DNA of 64,000 bases from Prochilodus magdalenae (GCA_024036415.1 JAMWET010006969.1:1-64000); one strand, 5' to 3'. Shown: positions 24,481-35,661, numbered from the stretch's first letter. The notes: generated by a model not told the origin, from the sequence alone. Numbers and translations: made by a program.

Positions 24481-25127
24481 TCTTAACACGGCTATATCTG
24501 TATGTTCAGATAATTATTTATTTACAATGACAAACCGTGCAACAGCCAAATAGGACACAACAAACTAACTAAATAAAGAACATTAATAACACTAATAAAT
24601 AATACTAATAACAAACATAAAATAAAAGCAAATAAATAATTTTCAAAAAAAATAAGTAAATAAATTGTTTCAACTAATTCCAGCAGAATACCAGTTGGAA
24701 AATCTTACAGGATTCAGTTCCAGGTGACATATAACTGTTTTTTTTTACCTGGAAACTGAAATGCTTTTTCTCCAGACATTGGAACACTTAAAACGGGGCC
24801 ACTGGAGCCATTTCACCAATAGTTGTGTTTACTTCTTGTTGAAGTGATAGCAGGTACAACTCACTTCCTCGCCATACAACTGCTGCAGTGATATCCAAAT
24901 GGTATTATAGTGTACTATAGCCCTTAAACACTGAGCTACAATAGACACATTTGGAGCACTGTCGTGATAAAAAGTGAGAATAAATAGGTGATGCAGCTAA
25001 TTTTTAAGTCATTTACCGCCCCTGTAGCTATTCACAATAACCAGTGCCAGTGATATTAATAATATTCTAGTTTTCAGAATAAAAAAAATAACTTATATAA
25101 ATAACATTAAGGGAGTGACTTTGCATG
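24481..25127. other. Upstream region of ZNF module 1
   Basis: The first 80 bp still align with sequence beyond module 2 (TATTTATTTACA, GACAAACCGTGCAACAGCC). The rest is AT-rich with (AATAA)n at 24560-24660. No gene was seen. Confidence 0.4.
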
Positions 25128-25380
25128 TACAGTATCTTACAAAAGTGAGTGCACCCCTCACATTTTGACCTCACAAATATTTTATTATATCTTTTCATGG
25201 GACCGTACTGAAGATATGACACTTTGATACAATGTACCACTATCCCATCTTTAGGATATACAGAGGTGAGCATTTGGCATTCCACTCCAAGTGTGTTCAA
25301 CAGTTGTGTACACAAAGTTGAACATGTGGCATTAAACTCCAAACTTATGTAAACCAAAACTACCACATCAACAGTAGGAA
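25128..25380. mobile_element. Tc1-type end fragment
   Basis: The ACAGTATCTTACAAAAGTGAG end and the TATTTTATTATATCTTTTCATGGGAC block are shared with the Tc1 relic starting at 25499. The remainder is scrambled. Confidence 0.6.
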
Positions 25381-25498
25381 TACAGAAAGTGGTATTGTCC
25401 CCATATGGGAGGCGCTTGGAGTGGTCAGTTATTTAAAATAGATAATTGTAGAACTTTATGTAACAGCAAGTAATTTTTTTTAAAAAGTGTTTTATTGT

Positions 25499-27135
25499 AC
25501 ATACAGTATGTCATAAAAGTGTAAATATTTTATTATATCTTTTCATGGGACAGTACCGAAGATATATGTAACGGAGCTCTTGTCCGTTCCATGGAGAGAG
25601 CATTTATGATGGACAATGTTGGAACAAAAACACAGACAACTTCCATAGTTTTAAAGACTATTTTTATTCATACCCCCATGGCTGCGGCGGTGCCGGTCAA
25701 ACACACTTTTCTGGACTCTGAAAAACAAACACAAACAACTGCAATTATCTTGCACTATTCAGGGTGCCCAACTGATGGTGTTGGGATATTTTGAAACATT
25801 ATCTATGCATATTTATCTGAACTAACCGTGCTAATGTGTGTTTAAAGGAGTTACCTGTTTGTTACAGCATGCCGGCAGCCTGCCATACATCAAAGGACCC
25901 GAGCCCCGGGGTATGATGGGATATGTAGTCTGGAGGTTGGATCAAAATTGGGTTGTTCCATTTCCCATGCCAAACAGGGGGGGGCAGGTTTTATGGTTTC
26001 TTTTGGGCAGGCTAAGGAGGAATGTTTAATGTTTCATGTGAATGTTAAAGGCTTTGTATGTTTGTTAATATGTTGAGGCCAAAATTGTTTAATGGAGTTA
26101 ACATATTAAATTATAGTTAGAACTTGCCAACTTTAACGTAACCTGTAAACTCACCTATAGTTGGGCTAATCCAATAGCCTGATGGTTATTTAAATAGCAG
26201 ACCCCAGACATTTGGGGGAGGACTGGCTTGGGGGTGCTAATATGTCTTTGGAAGAGCTATGTTTGTATGGGATAATAAGAATATGGGATATGTATGTATT
26301 CATGTTTGTTTTTGGGTTCCCCCAAAACAGAGGTCCCCCCCCCTTCCTTTTAGTTTTGGTGTTTTCTCCTGTTTGATACTTGTTTTTGGGGGGATTTCGA
26401 CTACAGTGCACTTGGCACCTTGCCAAAATAAACCACCTGACATTGGCACTTCCAGTTTTCTTTAGTTTTTCCAATCGTCACTCAGCTATCCTGCAACAAT
26501 ATAACACTTGGATACAATGTAAAGTAGTCAGTGTACAGCTTGTATAACAGTGTAAATTTGCTGTGCCCTCCAAAAAAAAAAACTCAACACACAGGCATTA
26601 ATGTCTAAACCACTGGACACAAATGTGAGTACAGTGAAAATGGCCAAATTGTGCCCAAAGTGTCAATACTTTCTGTGCCCATCATTATTTCCCACAACTG
26701 CCCTCTCTTGGGCATGAAGTTCACTATAGCTTCACAGGTGGCCACTGGAACCCTCTTCAACTCCTCCATAATGACATCACGGAGCTGGTGGAGACCTTGT
26801 GTTCCTCAGATGCTTAATATAGTTTAGGTACAGCACTACCCTCAGTTTCTTTACCAAGGCAGTGGTGGTCTTGGAGGTGTGACTAGGGTTGTTATTATGT
26901 TGGGATATTGCCCTGCGGCCCTGTTTCCAAAAAAAAGGGAAATATGCTCTGCTTCAGTGTGTCACTGTACATGTTGGCATTCACCGTTCCCTCAATGAAC
27001 TGTAGCTCCCTTCAGCTGGCAGCACTCATGCAGCCCCACACCATGACCCCCCAATCCCACCACCATGCTTGACTGTAGGCAAGACACACTTGTCTTTGTA
27101 CTCCTCAGCTGGTTGCCACCAAACGCTTGTCACCA
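25499..27135 (-). mobile_element. Tc1-like transposon relic, split by a solo LTR
   Basis: Segment 25499-25566 is the TIR-proximal part and 26504-27135 continues the same element after the LTR. The minus strand encodes a degraded Tc1 transposase. Plus-strand hallmarks include CAGTACATGTTGGCATTCA-like sequence near 26970 and CCACCATGCTTGACTGTAGG near 27060. Frameshifts and an A-run break the frame, and the transposase N-terminus and far TIR are missing past 27135. Confidence 0.8.
25567..26498 (+). mobile_element. Complete solo LTR (932 bp) with 5-bp TSD
   Basis: It begins TGTAACGGAGCTC and ends TCCTGCAACA, fitting TG...CA LTR ends, and is flanked by ATATA at 25562-25566 and 26499-26503. Internal promoter-like signals are CCAAT near 26171 and TATTTAAATA at 26187-26196. 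A poly(A) signal AATAAA lies at 26427-26432, 66 bp before the end. There is no internal coding region or second LTR, so it is a recombination-derived solo LTR. The superfamily (Gypsy-like or other) is not known. It sits inside a Tc1 element. Related copies are at 3.47-4.07, 10.56-11.9 and 37.7-39.0 kb. Confidence 0.9.
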
Positions 27136-27515
27136 TCTGAACCAAATAAGTTTATTCCCTGCAGCATCAGAATTAATCTAACCCAGATAAATAACCTTAG
27201 GATGACTGCATATTATACAGCAATTCAAATAAATGTGAACTTTGACAGTTTCAAATACAAAGTAGAGCACAAACATGAACAAAAGCCAATTTAAAACAGA
27301 TTTTATTTACAACTCTATCTCTTAATTCCATTTTTGCAGAATTTTAGCACTAAATTAAAAAAAGTCCCAAACAAACAACTCCTTGTTAACCGTGGGTGAA
27401 TTTGTAGCACTGTGTATTTAAAGTTTTGTTAGGAAACTGGGGCTGTCATGTCCAAGCTGCTATAGCTGCAAAAAGGGTGCTCAAAAAAATACTGTACATC
27501 ACCAGCTCAACCAAC
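27136..27515. other. Spacer before the 28-kb ZNF 3' end
   Basis: AT-rich; nothing recognised. Confidence 0.35.
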
Positions 27516-27521
27516 TTTATT
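27516..27521 (-). terminator. Poly(A) signal for the 28-kb ZNF locus
   Basis: AATAAA on the minus strand about 205 nt beyond the stop codon of the zinc-finger frame. It is the first canonical signal downstream. Confidence 0.55.
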
Positions 27522-27726
27522 AATTTTTCACATATAGCAGTTATATTACAAAGCAATCAATTTCTTACAACATATAAATACATAAATAATAATGTCTACG
27601 ATGCCAGATTAGCATTGAAGGATGTATCACAAATATGTCTAGAACAGTCCGTAGACTCTTCCTAGTATTTTGGCTGATCTGCTTCCTGCTTTTCTTTCCT
27701 GTAAGGAGGCTGAGCCTAACCCTGTC

Positions 27727-28902
27727 CTATCCCGTGTGAGTACGCTGGTGTTTTTTAAAGGCACCACTGTGTGAATAACTCTTCCCACAATCTGAGCACC
27801 GATGCGGTTTCTCTCCCGTGTGAGTACGCTGGTGTTTTTTAAGGGCACTACTATGTGAAAAAGTCTTCCCACAGTCTGAGCACTGATACGGTTTTTCTCC
27901 AGTGTGAATGCGCTGGTGTACATGGAGATTACCCTGCATAGTGAAACGTTTCCCACACACTAGGCATTGAAATGGTTTCTCTCCTGTGTGAATGCGCTGG
28001 TGTGCTCGGAGAGTACTCTTCTGATTAAAATACATTCCACACTCTGAGCAGAAATAGGGTTTCACTCCCGTGTGAATATGCTGGTGTGTTTGGAGATGAC
28101 TAAGTGCGGTAAAACATTTCCCACACTCTGAGCACTGATACGGTTTCTTTCCTGTATGAATCTGCTGGTGTCTTTGAAGGGTACTCATGCGATTAAAACT
28201 TGTTCCACACTCTGAACACTGAAACGGTTTCTCTCCTGTGTGAATACGCTGGTGTCGTTGCAGAGTGTTATGCATTGAGAAAGTAATTCCACACTCCGAA
28301 CAGGCATATGGTTTCTCTCCTGTGTGAACACGCTGGTGTACTCGGAGGTTACTCTTATTATTGAAACTCATTCCACACTCTGAACAGGAATACGGCTTCT
28401 CTCCAGTGTGAATACGTTGGTGTGCTTGGAGATTGCTCTGTACGGTAAAACTCTTTCCACACTCTGTACAGTAGTAGGGTTTCTCTCCTGTGTGAACGCG
28501 CTGGTGTACGTGGAGGTTATTCTGGGAAGTGAAACATTTCCCACACTCTAAGCACCGATACGGTTTCTCTCCTGTGTGAACTCGCTGGTGCGCTTTGAGG
28601 AGACTCTCCTGATTAAAATTCATCCCACACTCGGAACAGTGATACGGTTTCTCTCCTGTATGAATCCGCTGGTGTCTTTGGAGATGACTCTGTGCAATAA
28701 AACATTTCCCACACTCCAAACACTGACAGGGTTTCTCTCCTGTGTGAATGCGTCGGTGTCTCCGGAAGTCACGCCGGTCAGTAAAACACATTCCACACTC
28801 GGAGCAGAGTAGAGTTCTCTCTTGGCTGGATGTTTTCTGCATTGTGTTATCTTGGCTAGAATCAGGTGGCATTTGCTGAGCACCAGAGCATCTGGATACC
28901 AT
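27727..28902 (-). CDS. C2H2 zinc-finger protein, 13 fingers
   Basis: This is a terminal exon encoding 13 tandem C2H2 fingers with TGEKPY/TGEKPF linkers, ending in TGA-free frame at TAG directly after the last linker (KKHQRTHTG). It is predicted to be a nuclear DNA-binding factor, target unknown. The start chosen is the first in-frame ATG after the acceptor (28900-28902, MVSRCSG), giving 391 residues. The exon itself begins at 28945 after TTTTTTTTCCAG, and between 28945 and the ATG the finger frame meets a TGA, whereas the paralogous exon at 47417 is open there. So this copy has a small frameshift at its exon start and probably uses an internal start or has lost its N-terminus. The last two fingers ([18 protein letters not shown]) resemble the last finger at 48.35 kb. 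Confidence 0.75.
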   Translation of the reverse strand: MVSRCSGAQQMPPDSSQDNTMQKTSSQERTLLCSECGMCFTDRRDFRRHRRIHTGEKPCQCLECGKCFIAQSHLQRHQRIHTGEKPYHCSECGMNFNQESLLKAHQRVHTGEKPYRCLECGKCFTSQNNLHVHQRVHTGEKPYYCTECGKSFTVQSNLQAHQRIHTGEKPYSCSECGMSFNNKSNLRVHQRVHTGEKPYACSECGITFSMHNTLQRHQRIHTGEKPFQCSECGTSFNRMSTLQRHQQIHTGKKPYQCSECGKCFTALSHLQTHQHIHTGVKPYFCSECGMYFNQKSTLRAHQRIHTGEKPFQCLVCGKRFTMQGNLHVHQRIHTGEKPYQCSDCGKTFSHSSALKKHQRTHTGEKPHRCSDCGKSYSHSGAFKKHQRTHTG

Positions 28903-28945
28903 TGGCTTACACAAAATCTCGTGATCTCAATTTCTCTCGCATCTC
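28903..28945 (-). other. Start of the 28-kb ZNF exon, frame broken
   Basis: The acceptor CCAG/GAGATG matches the one at 47417. From the shared GAGATG to the conserved TGTRAGCC there are 34 nt here and 42 nt in the intact copy, so the reading phase differs. Confidence 0.7.
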
Positions 28946-29520
28946 CTGGAAAAAAAACAAAAAACAAGAAAGAACATTCAATTTCCAAGGCTTATTTTGG
29001 TCAGGGATTAAAGCAGTCGAGTGGTCTGCTGCAAACTGCTGTCAGTTGTGTTCATCAAAGAATCTGTCATAATTAACAACACAATTAAACTTACTTTTAA
29101 AACCAACTAATGCAACTAAATTCTAATTCAAATAAAAACATACATGTTATTAAATTAAATATGCATTAATTGTTAACTATTCATTAACAATTATTTATTG
29201 TTCTACCATTTTTAAGCATTTTGCATATTTTGACCCTTTTTAACACCTACCTGGTCTCCTAAAGTCCTGAACCAATGAGCCCAGTGTGTTATGATTGGTC
29301 AGCTTAACCACTCTGGCAGTCATCAGGAAATGACTCTAACCATGACCACTGACTCTAATGACATGTTTGTTAGTTTAAATTAGGAAAATACGATTACCAC
29401 TAGAAGATGAAATCTACTTAATAAAATGGTCTCTCTAAAGTCACTATGAATAAAAAGCATAAAACGAAGCTATTCCAGGCAAATCAGGGATCAGTTCCTA
29501 CAAGTGTCACTCAACTTACA

Positions 29521-29915
29521 TCTAGGGTGGCCACATTTCCGGCATTACCTAGACGGACGCCTATTAGTCCTCTTTTCGGAATGAACTATTTCAAATGTTC
29601 ACTCACCAACAATATTATGTGTGCCATTGGCTCATGCCGGTGTCAAGACATGCATTGCATTTCATTGGTTTAAAAAGGTCATGTGACGTCAACACTCACC
29701 TACCCTCTAACCGCAGGTCAGTCCTCTAAATGCTAGTCAGTTAGTAAGCTTTGGTCACAAACATCATCAATTAGGTGAGTAAATGTCATTTACATGTTAT
29801 ATAGGTTAGGTTATGATTCTGTTCTAGTATTGTGTCCGACAGCCTTTTGGACCTCCTTGATGTCCTCTTTTTGGGGGTTGGATGTCCTCCTTTTTGGGGT
29901 TAGGAAAGTGGCCAC
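29521..29915. repeat. Possible MITE with GTGGCCAC ends
   Basis: GGGTGGCCACAT at 29525 and AAGTGGCCACTT near 29906 stand as inverted ends. The right arm carries repeated GATGTCCTC-TTTTTGGGG blocks typical of a dispersed fish repeat. Ends and duplication are not resolved. Confidence 0.35.
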
Positions 29916-30210
29916 TTACAACCCACATCAAAGCATTCAATGAAACACAAATCATCCCACTATTCACCATATTTGGCCATGCCCACTTTCAAGAGTTGGT
30001 TTCTTCCCCTTTGTGTTACAACTTCCTGTGAGCTACTTGGCTGGCTAGCTAGTTAGGCAAATTAACAACAACAAATACCAAAAAAATACCAAAAAAAAAA
30101 GAATAAGGTTACATGGGAGGAGAGCAATAAGGTCGGCCGTCAAGTCTGAAGGAGGCTACATAGTTCAAGTTTGTGGTCGTACTCAGCAGCCGCACCGGTC
30201 TTCTAACAAT

Positions 30211-31395
30211 TCATCCTACCCATCGAACTGTCCTACCGAGGCTTACTACGCATGCGCAGATCAATATTACATCAAGATACTGTCACGCCCATAAATTCAT
30301 CCTACCTTGTGTTGGACGTTTCTTCTGTGTAGTCAGGTAACTTGGTCTTTATAACTTTTCATTGTGGTTTTAATGTTAATTGCTTTGTTTAAATATGTTA
30401 TATTAAGCCATCTGGTCCAGCGTTGCATGAGAGAGCACGTTAGTTCAAAATCGTCAAAAACATGCTTCAAAAGTCTAAAAATATTGCTCGTGTTTCAGAA
30501 GTGCATGTTAGTTCCAAATTGTTGGAAATATGTTCAAATATGTGCATGTTGGTTCAAAACGTCGAAAACATGCTTGAGAAGTGTGTAAGCAGTCCGGACT
30601 GGCTGTTCTAACCTACTCTTACCCACATGTAACTACAAACGTGTTCTGCCTAACTAACTAGCTCTACAAACTAAAAAAGTTCATAATTAGTAATGGTTGG
30701 GTAACAGAGTGATTTCTCTAATCTTAAGTATATTTTTTTATTTTTCATCTGTATAGCTCTAGTATAACATGCATGCCAGAGCAATATTATAATTTCTGTT
30801 TTAAGTGTTACTTAAGTGTAAGTGATTTACTATTTGATTTGATTTGATTTTTTCAAATATTGCACAATAATGTTCTTTAAATATCCTCCCATCATATACA
30901 TTCAGTAGTAACATGCATACAAAATAGCAATGGTGAAAGTTCTTACAAGACTAAAACCGCAATGAAGCAGTTGATTAAGAATGGACGAACTGAATCGACT
31001 GCCAGTATACAAGACATGGAGTTCGATTAGTTTGAACTGTGATAAGGTGGGTCGGTAATAAATGCTCCATTTCAGTTGCCAAACTGGCCTATATCCTTTA
31101 TAGGCAAATATTGCACATTAATGTTCTTTAAATATCCTCTTATCATATACATTCAGTAGTAACATACATACAACTATATCCTTTATAGGCCAGTTTGTCT
31201 GATAAGGTGATAAGGTGATCTAGTCTATAAAATCACCCTACCTATAAAGTAATTTATGGTAATGCCATTTGTCTAGTAAATCACTGCAGTAAGCAGAAAA
31301 ATTCGATGAAAAACGTGTTGCATTTTTTTCCTTTGATTTACTGCCACTCTCTATAAACACGGGCCATGGTAGGACATTTCGATAAGGTAGGACGA
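30211..31395. mobile_element. Candidate DNA transposon with 27-bp TIRs
   Basis: The left end TCATCCTACCCATCGAACTG..TCCTACC (30211) and the inverted right end (reverse complement TCGTCCTACCTTATCGAAAT..TCCTACC, ending 31395) match over about 27 bp. Subterminal copies of ATCCTACC/GATAAGGTRGG recur near 30300, 31040, 31200 and 31232. Inside are three imperfect GTGCATGTTRGTTC repeats (30435-30590) and a 70-bp direct duplication (30853-30922 and 31102-31172). No transposase ORF is present, so it would be non-autonomous. No clear TSD was found. Confidence 0.5.
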
Positions 31396-31814
31396 CTCGA
31401 CAGAACTCCGGAAGTTCTAATACAAAGTAAACAAATATAGCCCCTCACTTGTTGCCATGGAAAATACCGTGAACGGGTCACACATATTTAAAAAATACCC
31501 CCCCTGCAACTCTGAAAGGGCTTATTAATTGGCATGTAAGTAGAATCTGGTGTGTTGGAAGCTGGGAAAGCTCTAAAAATATGCAGGGCAGGGGAGAGAG
31601 TCTCCAGGACCAGGGTTGTGAGCACTGACTTAAACCACAGAGGCTCAGGGCAACTACTTCTAATACAGAAGCAGAATCATTAACAGCATCGCTACTGAGC
31701 TGGCAATCAGCTTAAACCCTCCTCATATTGTTCACAACCAGCATATTCTTAAGAAACTTATATTTTAAAAAAAGAAGAAGAAACGTTGGCTATAAAACAC
31801 AGCTGTTTTAGAAC

Positions 31815-32145
31815 AAAACTTCAGTCTGCCAGTAGAACCTCTTTAAATAGTCAGCAGTGAGTTTAACAGACCTTCACAGCTCGTAGATCCTCAACTCAAG
31901 ACACTTCACCAGCTCTGTTCAAGACAGTCAGTCCTTCAACATGAGGAGAGTTTAAAGAGTCCTGCAGTTACACCATTCTCGCCCCAGCATCAAAGCTTGC
32001 CTCTCCAACAGCTTATCAATTCTTCCTTTTCAAGCAAAATAACTCTAAACTCTAAACCAGCAGATATCAACAAGGCTTTCACATTATAACGCGAGACTAT
32101 AGGCGTTCTCATAATAGCTGCCTTCAAATTAAAAGTCCCCCATAT
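31815..32145 (-). promoter_or_regulatory. ZNF promoter/5' exon module 2
   Basis: On the minus strand this aligns throughout with module 3 (32.5-32.9 kb) and, apart from a gap, with module 1: GGGGACTTTTAATTTGAAGG, TCTCGCGTTATAA, AGCTGTTGGAGAGG, CTCCTCATGTTGAAGGACTG, GAAGGTCTGTTAAACTCACT and TTTAAAGAGGTT. It is placed 2.9 kb upstream of the 28-kb finger exon in matching orientation. No coding frame is seen. It is inferred to be an untranslated first exon plus promoter. Confidence 0.6.
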
Positions 32146-32501
32146 ATGTTCTTAGCCCTGTAGATTACATCCCTATATTTAGAACGTTAAGTATTTATAA
32201 AATGGCAAACTGCTAAACAGTCAAAAAGGGCCTACAAGAACCTGACCACTCATGCTTGCTAAATGTCCAAGTCTATTACATCATGCCAAATATCAGCCAT
32301 GTCCAAACTCGGGACATACTGTCAATACTATCTAACTTCTAAAAAACAGCAGGCAGCTGTTTCAACCCTAAGATAAACAGTAAAAATAACTGATGTCAGC
32401 TTCACTGCCCCCTTCAGATATACATCAAACGTTTTTACAAATATCTTACAAAACGTTGTTGTTTTCCTGATATAGCCAGCAGCGTTGAAGAGCTCAGGTC
32501 G
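32142..32501. promoter_or_regulatory. Intergenic segment between two divergent ZNF modules
   Basis: About 360 bp separate the outward-facing GGGGACTTTTAATTTGAA blocks of modules 2 (-) and 3 (+). Sequence next to module 2 also aligns with that upstream of module 1, so promoter DNA was duplicated too. A shared bidirectional promoter is possible but unproven. Confidence 0.45.
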
Positions 32502-32900
32502 GGGACTTTTAATTTGAAACCTGAGCAAGCCATTGTTGAGACGCAGATGGTATCGCGTTAGGTGGTTGAGTCTCGTTTGTATCTGCCGAAAAAAGTAGGA
32601 TTTTCTGAGCTGTTGGAGAGGAAAGTTATGATGCTGTGGCGAGAATGGTAAACTGCGGGACTGTTTAAACTCTCCTCATGTTGAAGGACTGACTGTCTTT
32701 CCCGAGCAGAGCTTCTGCAGAGTGTCTGTATTGAGGACCCACGAGCTGTGAAGGTCTGTTAAACTCACTGCTGGCGGTTTAAAGAGGTTGTACTGACAGA
32801 CTGAAGCTTCAGTTCCTGAAGTAGCAGTTCGGGGATACTCTCAGATGGGCTGTGCTGTATTATATGTTGTGTCGGTTGTTATTAAAAGATCAGGTCTAGA
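32502..32900 (+). promoter_or_regulatory. ZNF promoter/5' exon module 3
   Basis: Plus-strand copy of the module, with the 50-bp core at about 32745-32803 identical or nearly so to module 1, and continued similarity to GGGCTGTGCTGTATTATATG and TTAAAGTGTGCTTTATATT. It lies 1.3 kb upstream of the decayed finger exon at 34176. No long ORF. Confidence 0.6.
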
Positions 32901-34175
32901 TGTTTAAAGTGTGCTTTATATTATTAAACATAAACTGAGCTTAAGTAATAGCACATATGAACATGCCCTTAAGCGTTGGTATACCACATCCAGGGATATT
33001 TTCCACTGTCCTGATTATGCACTGGAGTTGAGCTCGTTCTTGTGGAGGGTCCAAACTAGTGGTTCTGGATAACAGGTGGATACACCTGTCACATAGGAGC
33101 ACGTTGTAGTTCTACAACTACAGACTGTAGTCCATGTCTTTCTGTGTATACTGTTAGCCCCCTTTCACCCTGTTCTTCAGTGGTCAGGACCTCCACGGGG
33201 CAGATACTATTTGGGTGGTGGCTCTTTCTCAGCACTGCAGCGACACTGTGTTGGTGTGTTAGTCTGTGCTGTGCTGGTGTGAGTGGATCAGACACAGCAG
33301 TGCTGCTGATGTGTTTAAACACTGTGTCCACTCACTGTCCACTCCATTAGACTACCTTGCTGGTCTACCTTGTAGATGTGAAGTCAGAGACGACTGTTGG
33401 TTAGGAATCTTTTCCTGACAACATTAGGACTTCTCTTACCCCAAATGCAGTTACTGCCCTCTTTGGTGTTTATTTATTTATTTATTTATTTTTAATTCTA
33501 TTGTATATAGTATATTTGGGATTAACGGGTGTAGCAGTGCTATGAATGATTCAGCCTCTTCATTTTTATTTGTAGGGCTATGTTCCTGGGCACTAAGCCA
33601 CAGGATAGATCAGGCTATCCGCCTTGTGTTGCCTTGTCACTCTTTACGTTCTTTGATGCGCCACTTAATTCCAGATCGTACACTGTTTTGCTGTCACATG
33701 GTCATGCTTTGTTGTGGATGCTTTGTTGTTTGCTATCTAAATAGTGTGCTTCAATTTTTCCTTTCTTGTTTTTTGAGTTTTCTCTGTAGATAACTGTTTA
33801 CCTGTTAAGTCAAATGAACATCTACAACTCACTTGCTCATTTTGTATAGCGTATCATAGGGCTGTTTTAAAAAAGCTCAGACCAACAATTAGGCCTTCCC
33901 TAATCCTCCTTCTGAATGGAAGGGGGATTGGGTTCTGGATTGTTTGTTTTTTGTTTGTTTTTTTTGTTGTTACTATGCATACTGTGCAAATGCAGTGAGA
34001 GAATCAGCGTTTGCATACAAAATAATTAAATTATGGACTAAATGATCTAAAAAATGTAGTTGTTTTAAAAAAAGTCTTCTTTAAAAACAGCACTTATTTA
34101 ATCATGTGCAATCTGTGTTTATCAAATATTCGTTGCATTTGACATTTAAAATGTTCCTTCTTTTTTTCTCCACCA
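32901..34175 (+). other. Putative intron of the 34-kb ZNF locus
   Basis: Contains a fold-back arm (33050-33412). The rest is T-rich with no exon, ending in a pyrimidine tract and acceptor TTTTTTTCTCCACCAG at 34175. Confidence 0.5.
33050..33412 (+). repeat. Fold-back element, one arm
   Basis: ACAGACTGTAGTCCATGTC, CAGTGGTCAGGACC, CAGATACTATTTGGGTGGTGG, GATCAGACACAGCAGTGCTG and ACCTTGTAGATGTGAAGTCAG occur in order. This is a long inverted-repeat element frequent in fish genomes. The second arm is absent here but related sequence is at 35.04-35.53 kb. Confidence 0.7.
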
Positions 34176-34750
34176 GGTAAATACTTGTGAATCTACAGTG
34201 TCCAGAAGACACTGCAGGACTCAGCAAATGCCATTTGAGTTTTACTACACAGGGTCATCTCCAAAGACACCAGCGTATTCACACAGGAGAGAAACTGTAT
34301 CAGTGCCTAGACTGTGGAAAACATTTTACTGATCGGGGAAATCTTCATAGACACCAAAGCATTCACACAGGAGACAAGTCATTTTACTGTTCAGAGTGCG
34401 GAATGAATTTTAATAATGACAGTAATCTCAAAGTCCACCAGCGCACCCACACTCGAGTGAAGCCGTTTCAGTGTTTGGAGTGCAGGAAGTGTTTCAGTGT
34501 ACAGAGTAACTTCCAAAGACACCAGCGTATTCACACAGGAGACAAGCCATATTATTGTCCAGACTGTGGAATGACTTTTAATCAAAACACTTATCTCAAA
34601 GACTCAACTCCAATCCCATCAGCACATTCACACAGGAATGAAGCTATATCAGTGTTCAAAATGTGATCGAGTTTTAACCAAAGGGGGCATCTCAAAGGAC
34701 ATTGTCGTATCCACAGAGGAGAGAAAGCTGGAAAGGAGCAGGCAGAGTGA
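34176..34750 (+). pseudogene. Decayed C2H2 zinc-finger exon (about 5 fingers)
   Basis: After the acceptor at 34175 the exon opens in a frame that ends near 34340. The finger frame gives a half-destroyed first finger (CHLSFTTQGHL), fingers 2-4 intact ([24 protein letters not shown]), and a fifth (CPDCGMTFNQNTYLK) broken by an indel near 34600. After it a finger-like remnant (CSKCDRV) continues shifted to about 34740. There is no ATG before the fingers in frame. A poly(A) signal (AATAAA, 35001-35006) follows. It was probably functional once, derived from the same ancestor as its neighbours. Confidence 0.85.
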
Positions 34751-35000
34751 GACATCTGCATTATACCTTTACTGTTCCTAACCCCATAGAAGCAGATCAG
34801 CAAGTCAATGTAAACAGTTTTAGTCTACAAAATCATCAGGTGTTTTTCCTCCTGGAGGACAGGTAGTGGAAGTGCTGAACATTCGAATTGCACTTTTTAG
34901 AGGGGATCATCAAAAGTTGGGGACATTATAACATTTCCTGACTTTGTTATGGGTAATATTAAAATCATGTTGACTTGGTGAGTAAAGCAAACGTCATTTA

Positions 35001-35006
35001 AATAAA
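35001..35006 (+). terminator. Poly(A) signal after the 34-kb ZNF exon
   Basis: AATAAA in TTTAAATAAAGTTTATTT, about 250 bp after the last finger remnant. Confidence 0.45.
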
Positions 35007-35043
35007 GTTTATTTAAATGTTATCATGCCCATGCTTGCTGTTC

Positions 35044-35533
35044 TACTTTGTCTACTAGTGGTGGTACTAGTGGGTACCTGGGGTGTGTTGCACTGATACA
35101 TGTGTGGATCAGACGTAATAGTGTTGCCCGACTGCTTAAACACTGTGTCAACTCCAGACCCTCCTGCTTGGCTAGTCCACCTTGTAGATGTGGACTAACC
35201 CCAACAGTTTGTGTTGGTCATCCTCTAGTCCTTTATCAGGGCCCACAGGATGCTGTTGGCTAGATAGATTTGTTTGGTGGACTGTTCTCAGTCCAGCAGT
35301 GACAGTAAATGTCCAGCAGCACTGCTGTGTCTGATCCAGTTACACCAACACATCAGTCTCACTGAATGGTCGACCACCGCTCTGTGGTCTTGTGGGGGCA
35401 ATTAAAGAACAGGGTGAACGGGGGATAAAGTGTGCAGGGAATCAGCTGGACTACAGTGCACCTATGTGGTAACGGAACTGATCAAATGTACAGTGAGTTC
35501 AGATATAAACAGGTGTATCTAATGAAGTGACTG
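35044..35533. repeat. Fold-back element, both arms, diverged
   Basis: The left arm (GATCAGACGTAATAGTGTTG, CTTGTAGATGTGG) and right arm (GGTGGACTGTTCTCAGTCCA, CAGCACTGCTGTGTCTGATCC) are inverted relative to each other. It ends in a GTGTATCTAATGAAGTGACTGG block. Same family as 33.05-33.41 kb. Confidence 0.75.
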
Positions 35534-35544
35534 GTGTGTGTGTG

Positions 35545-35576
<32 letters not shown>

Positions 35577-35584
35577 TGTATGTA

Positions 35585-35660
<76 letters not shown>
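35534..35660. repeat. (GTAT)n-(GT)n microsatellite
   Basis: Short (GT)n, about ten TATG repeats (35549-35590), then roughly 35 GT dinucleotides. Open frames in it are artefacts. Confidence 0.95.

Positions 35661-35661
<1 letters not shown>

Larger units (their letters stand above)
28946..31814 (-). other. Putative intron of the 28-kb ZNF locus
   Basis: It connects the finger exon to module 2. It holds a possible MITE-like repeat (29521-29915) and the TIR transposon candidate (30211-31395). Otherwise it is AT-rich with no exon recognised. Confidence 0.5.
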
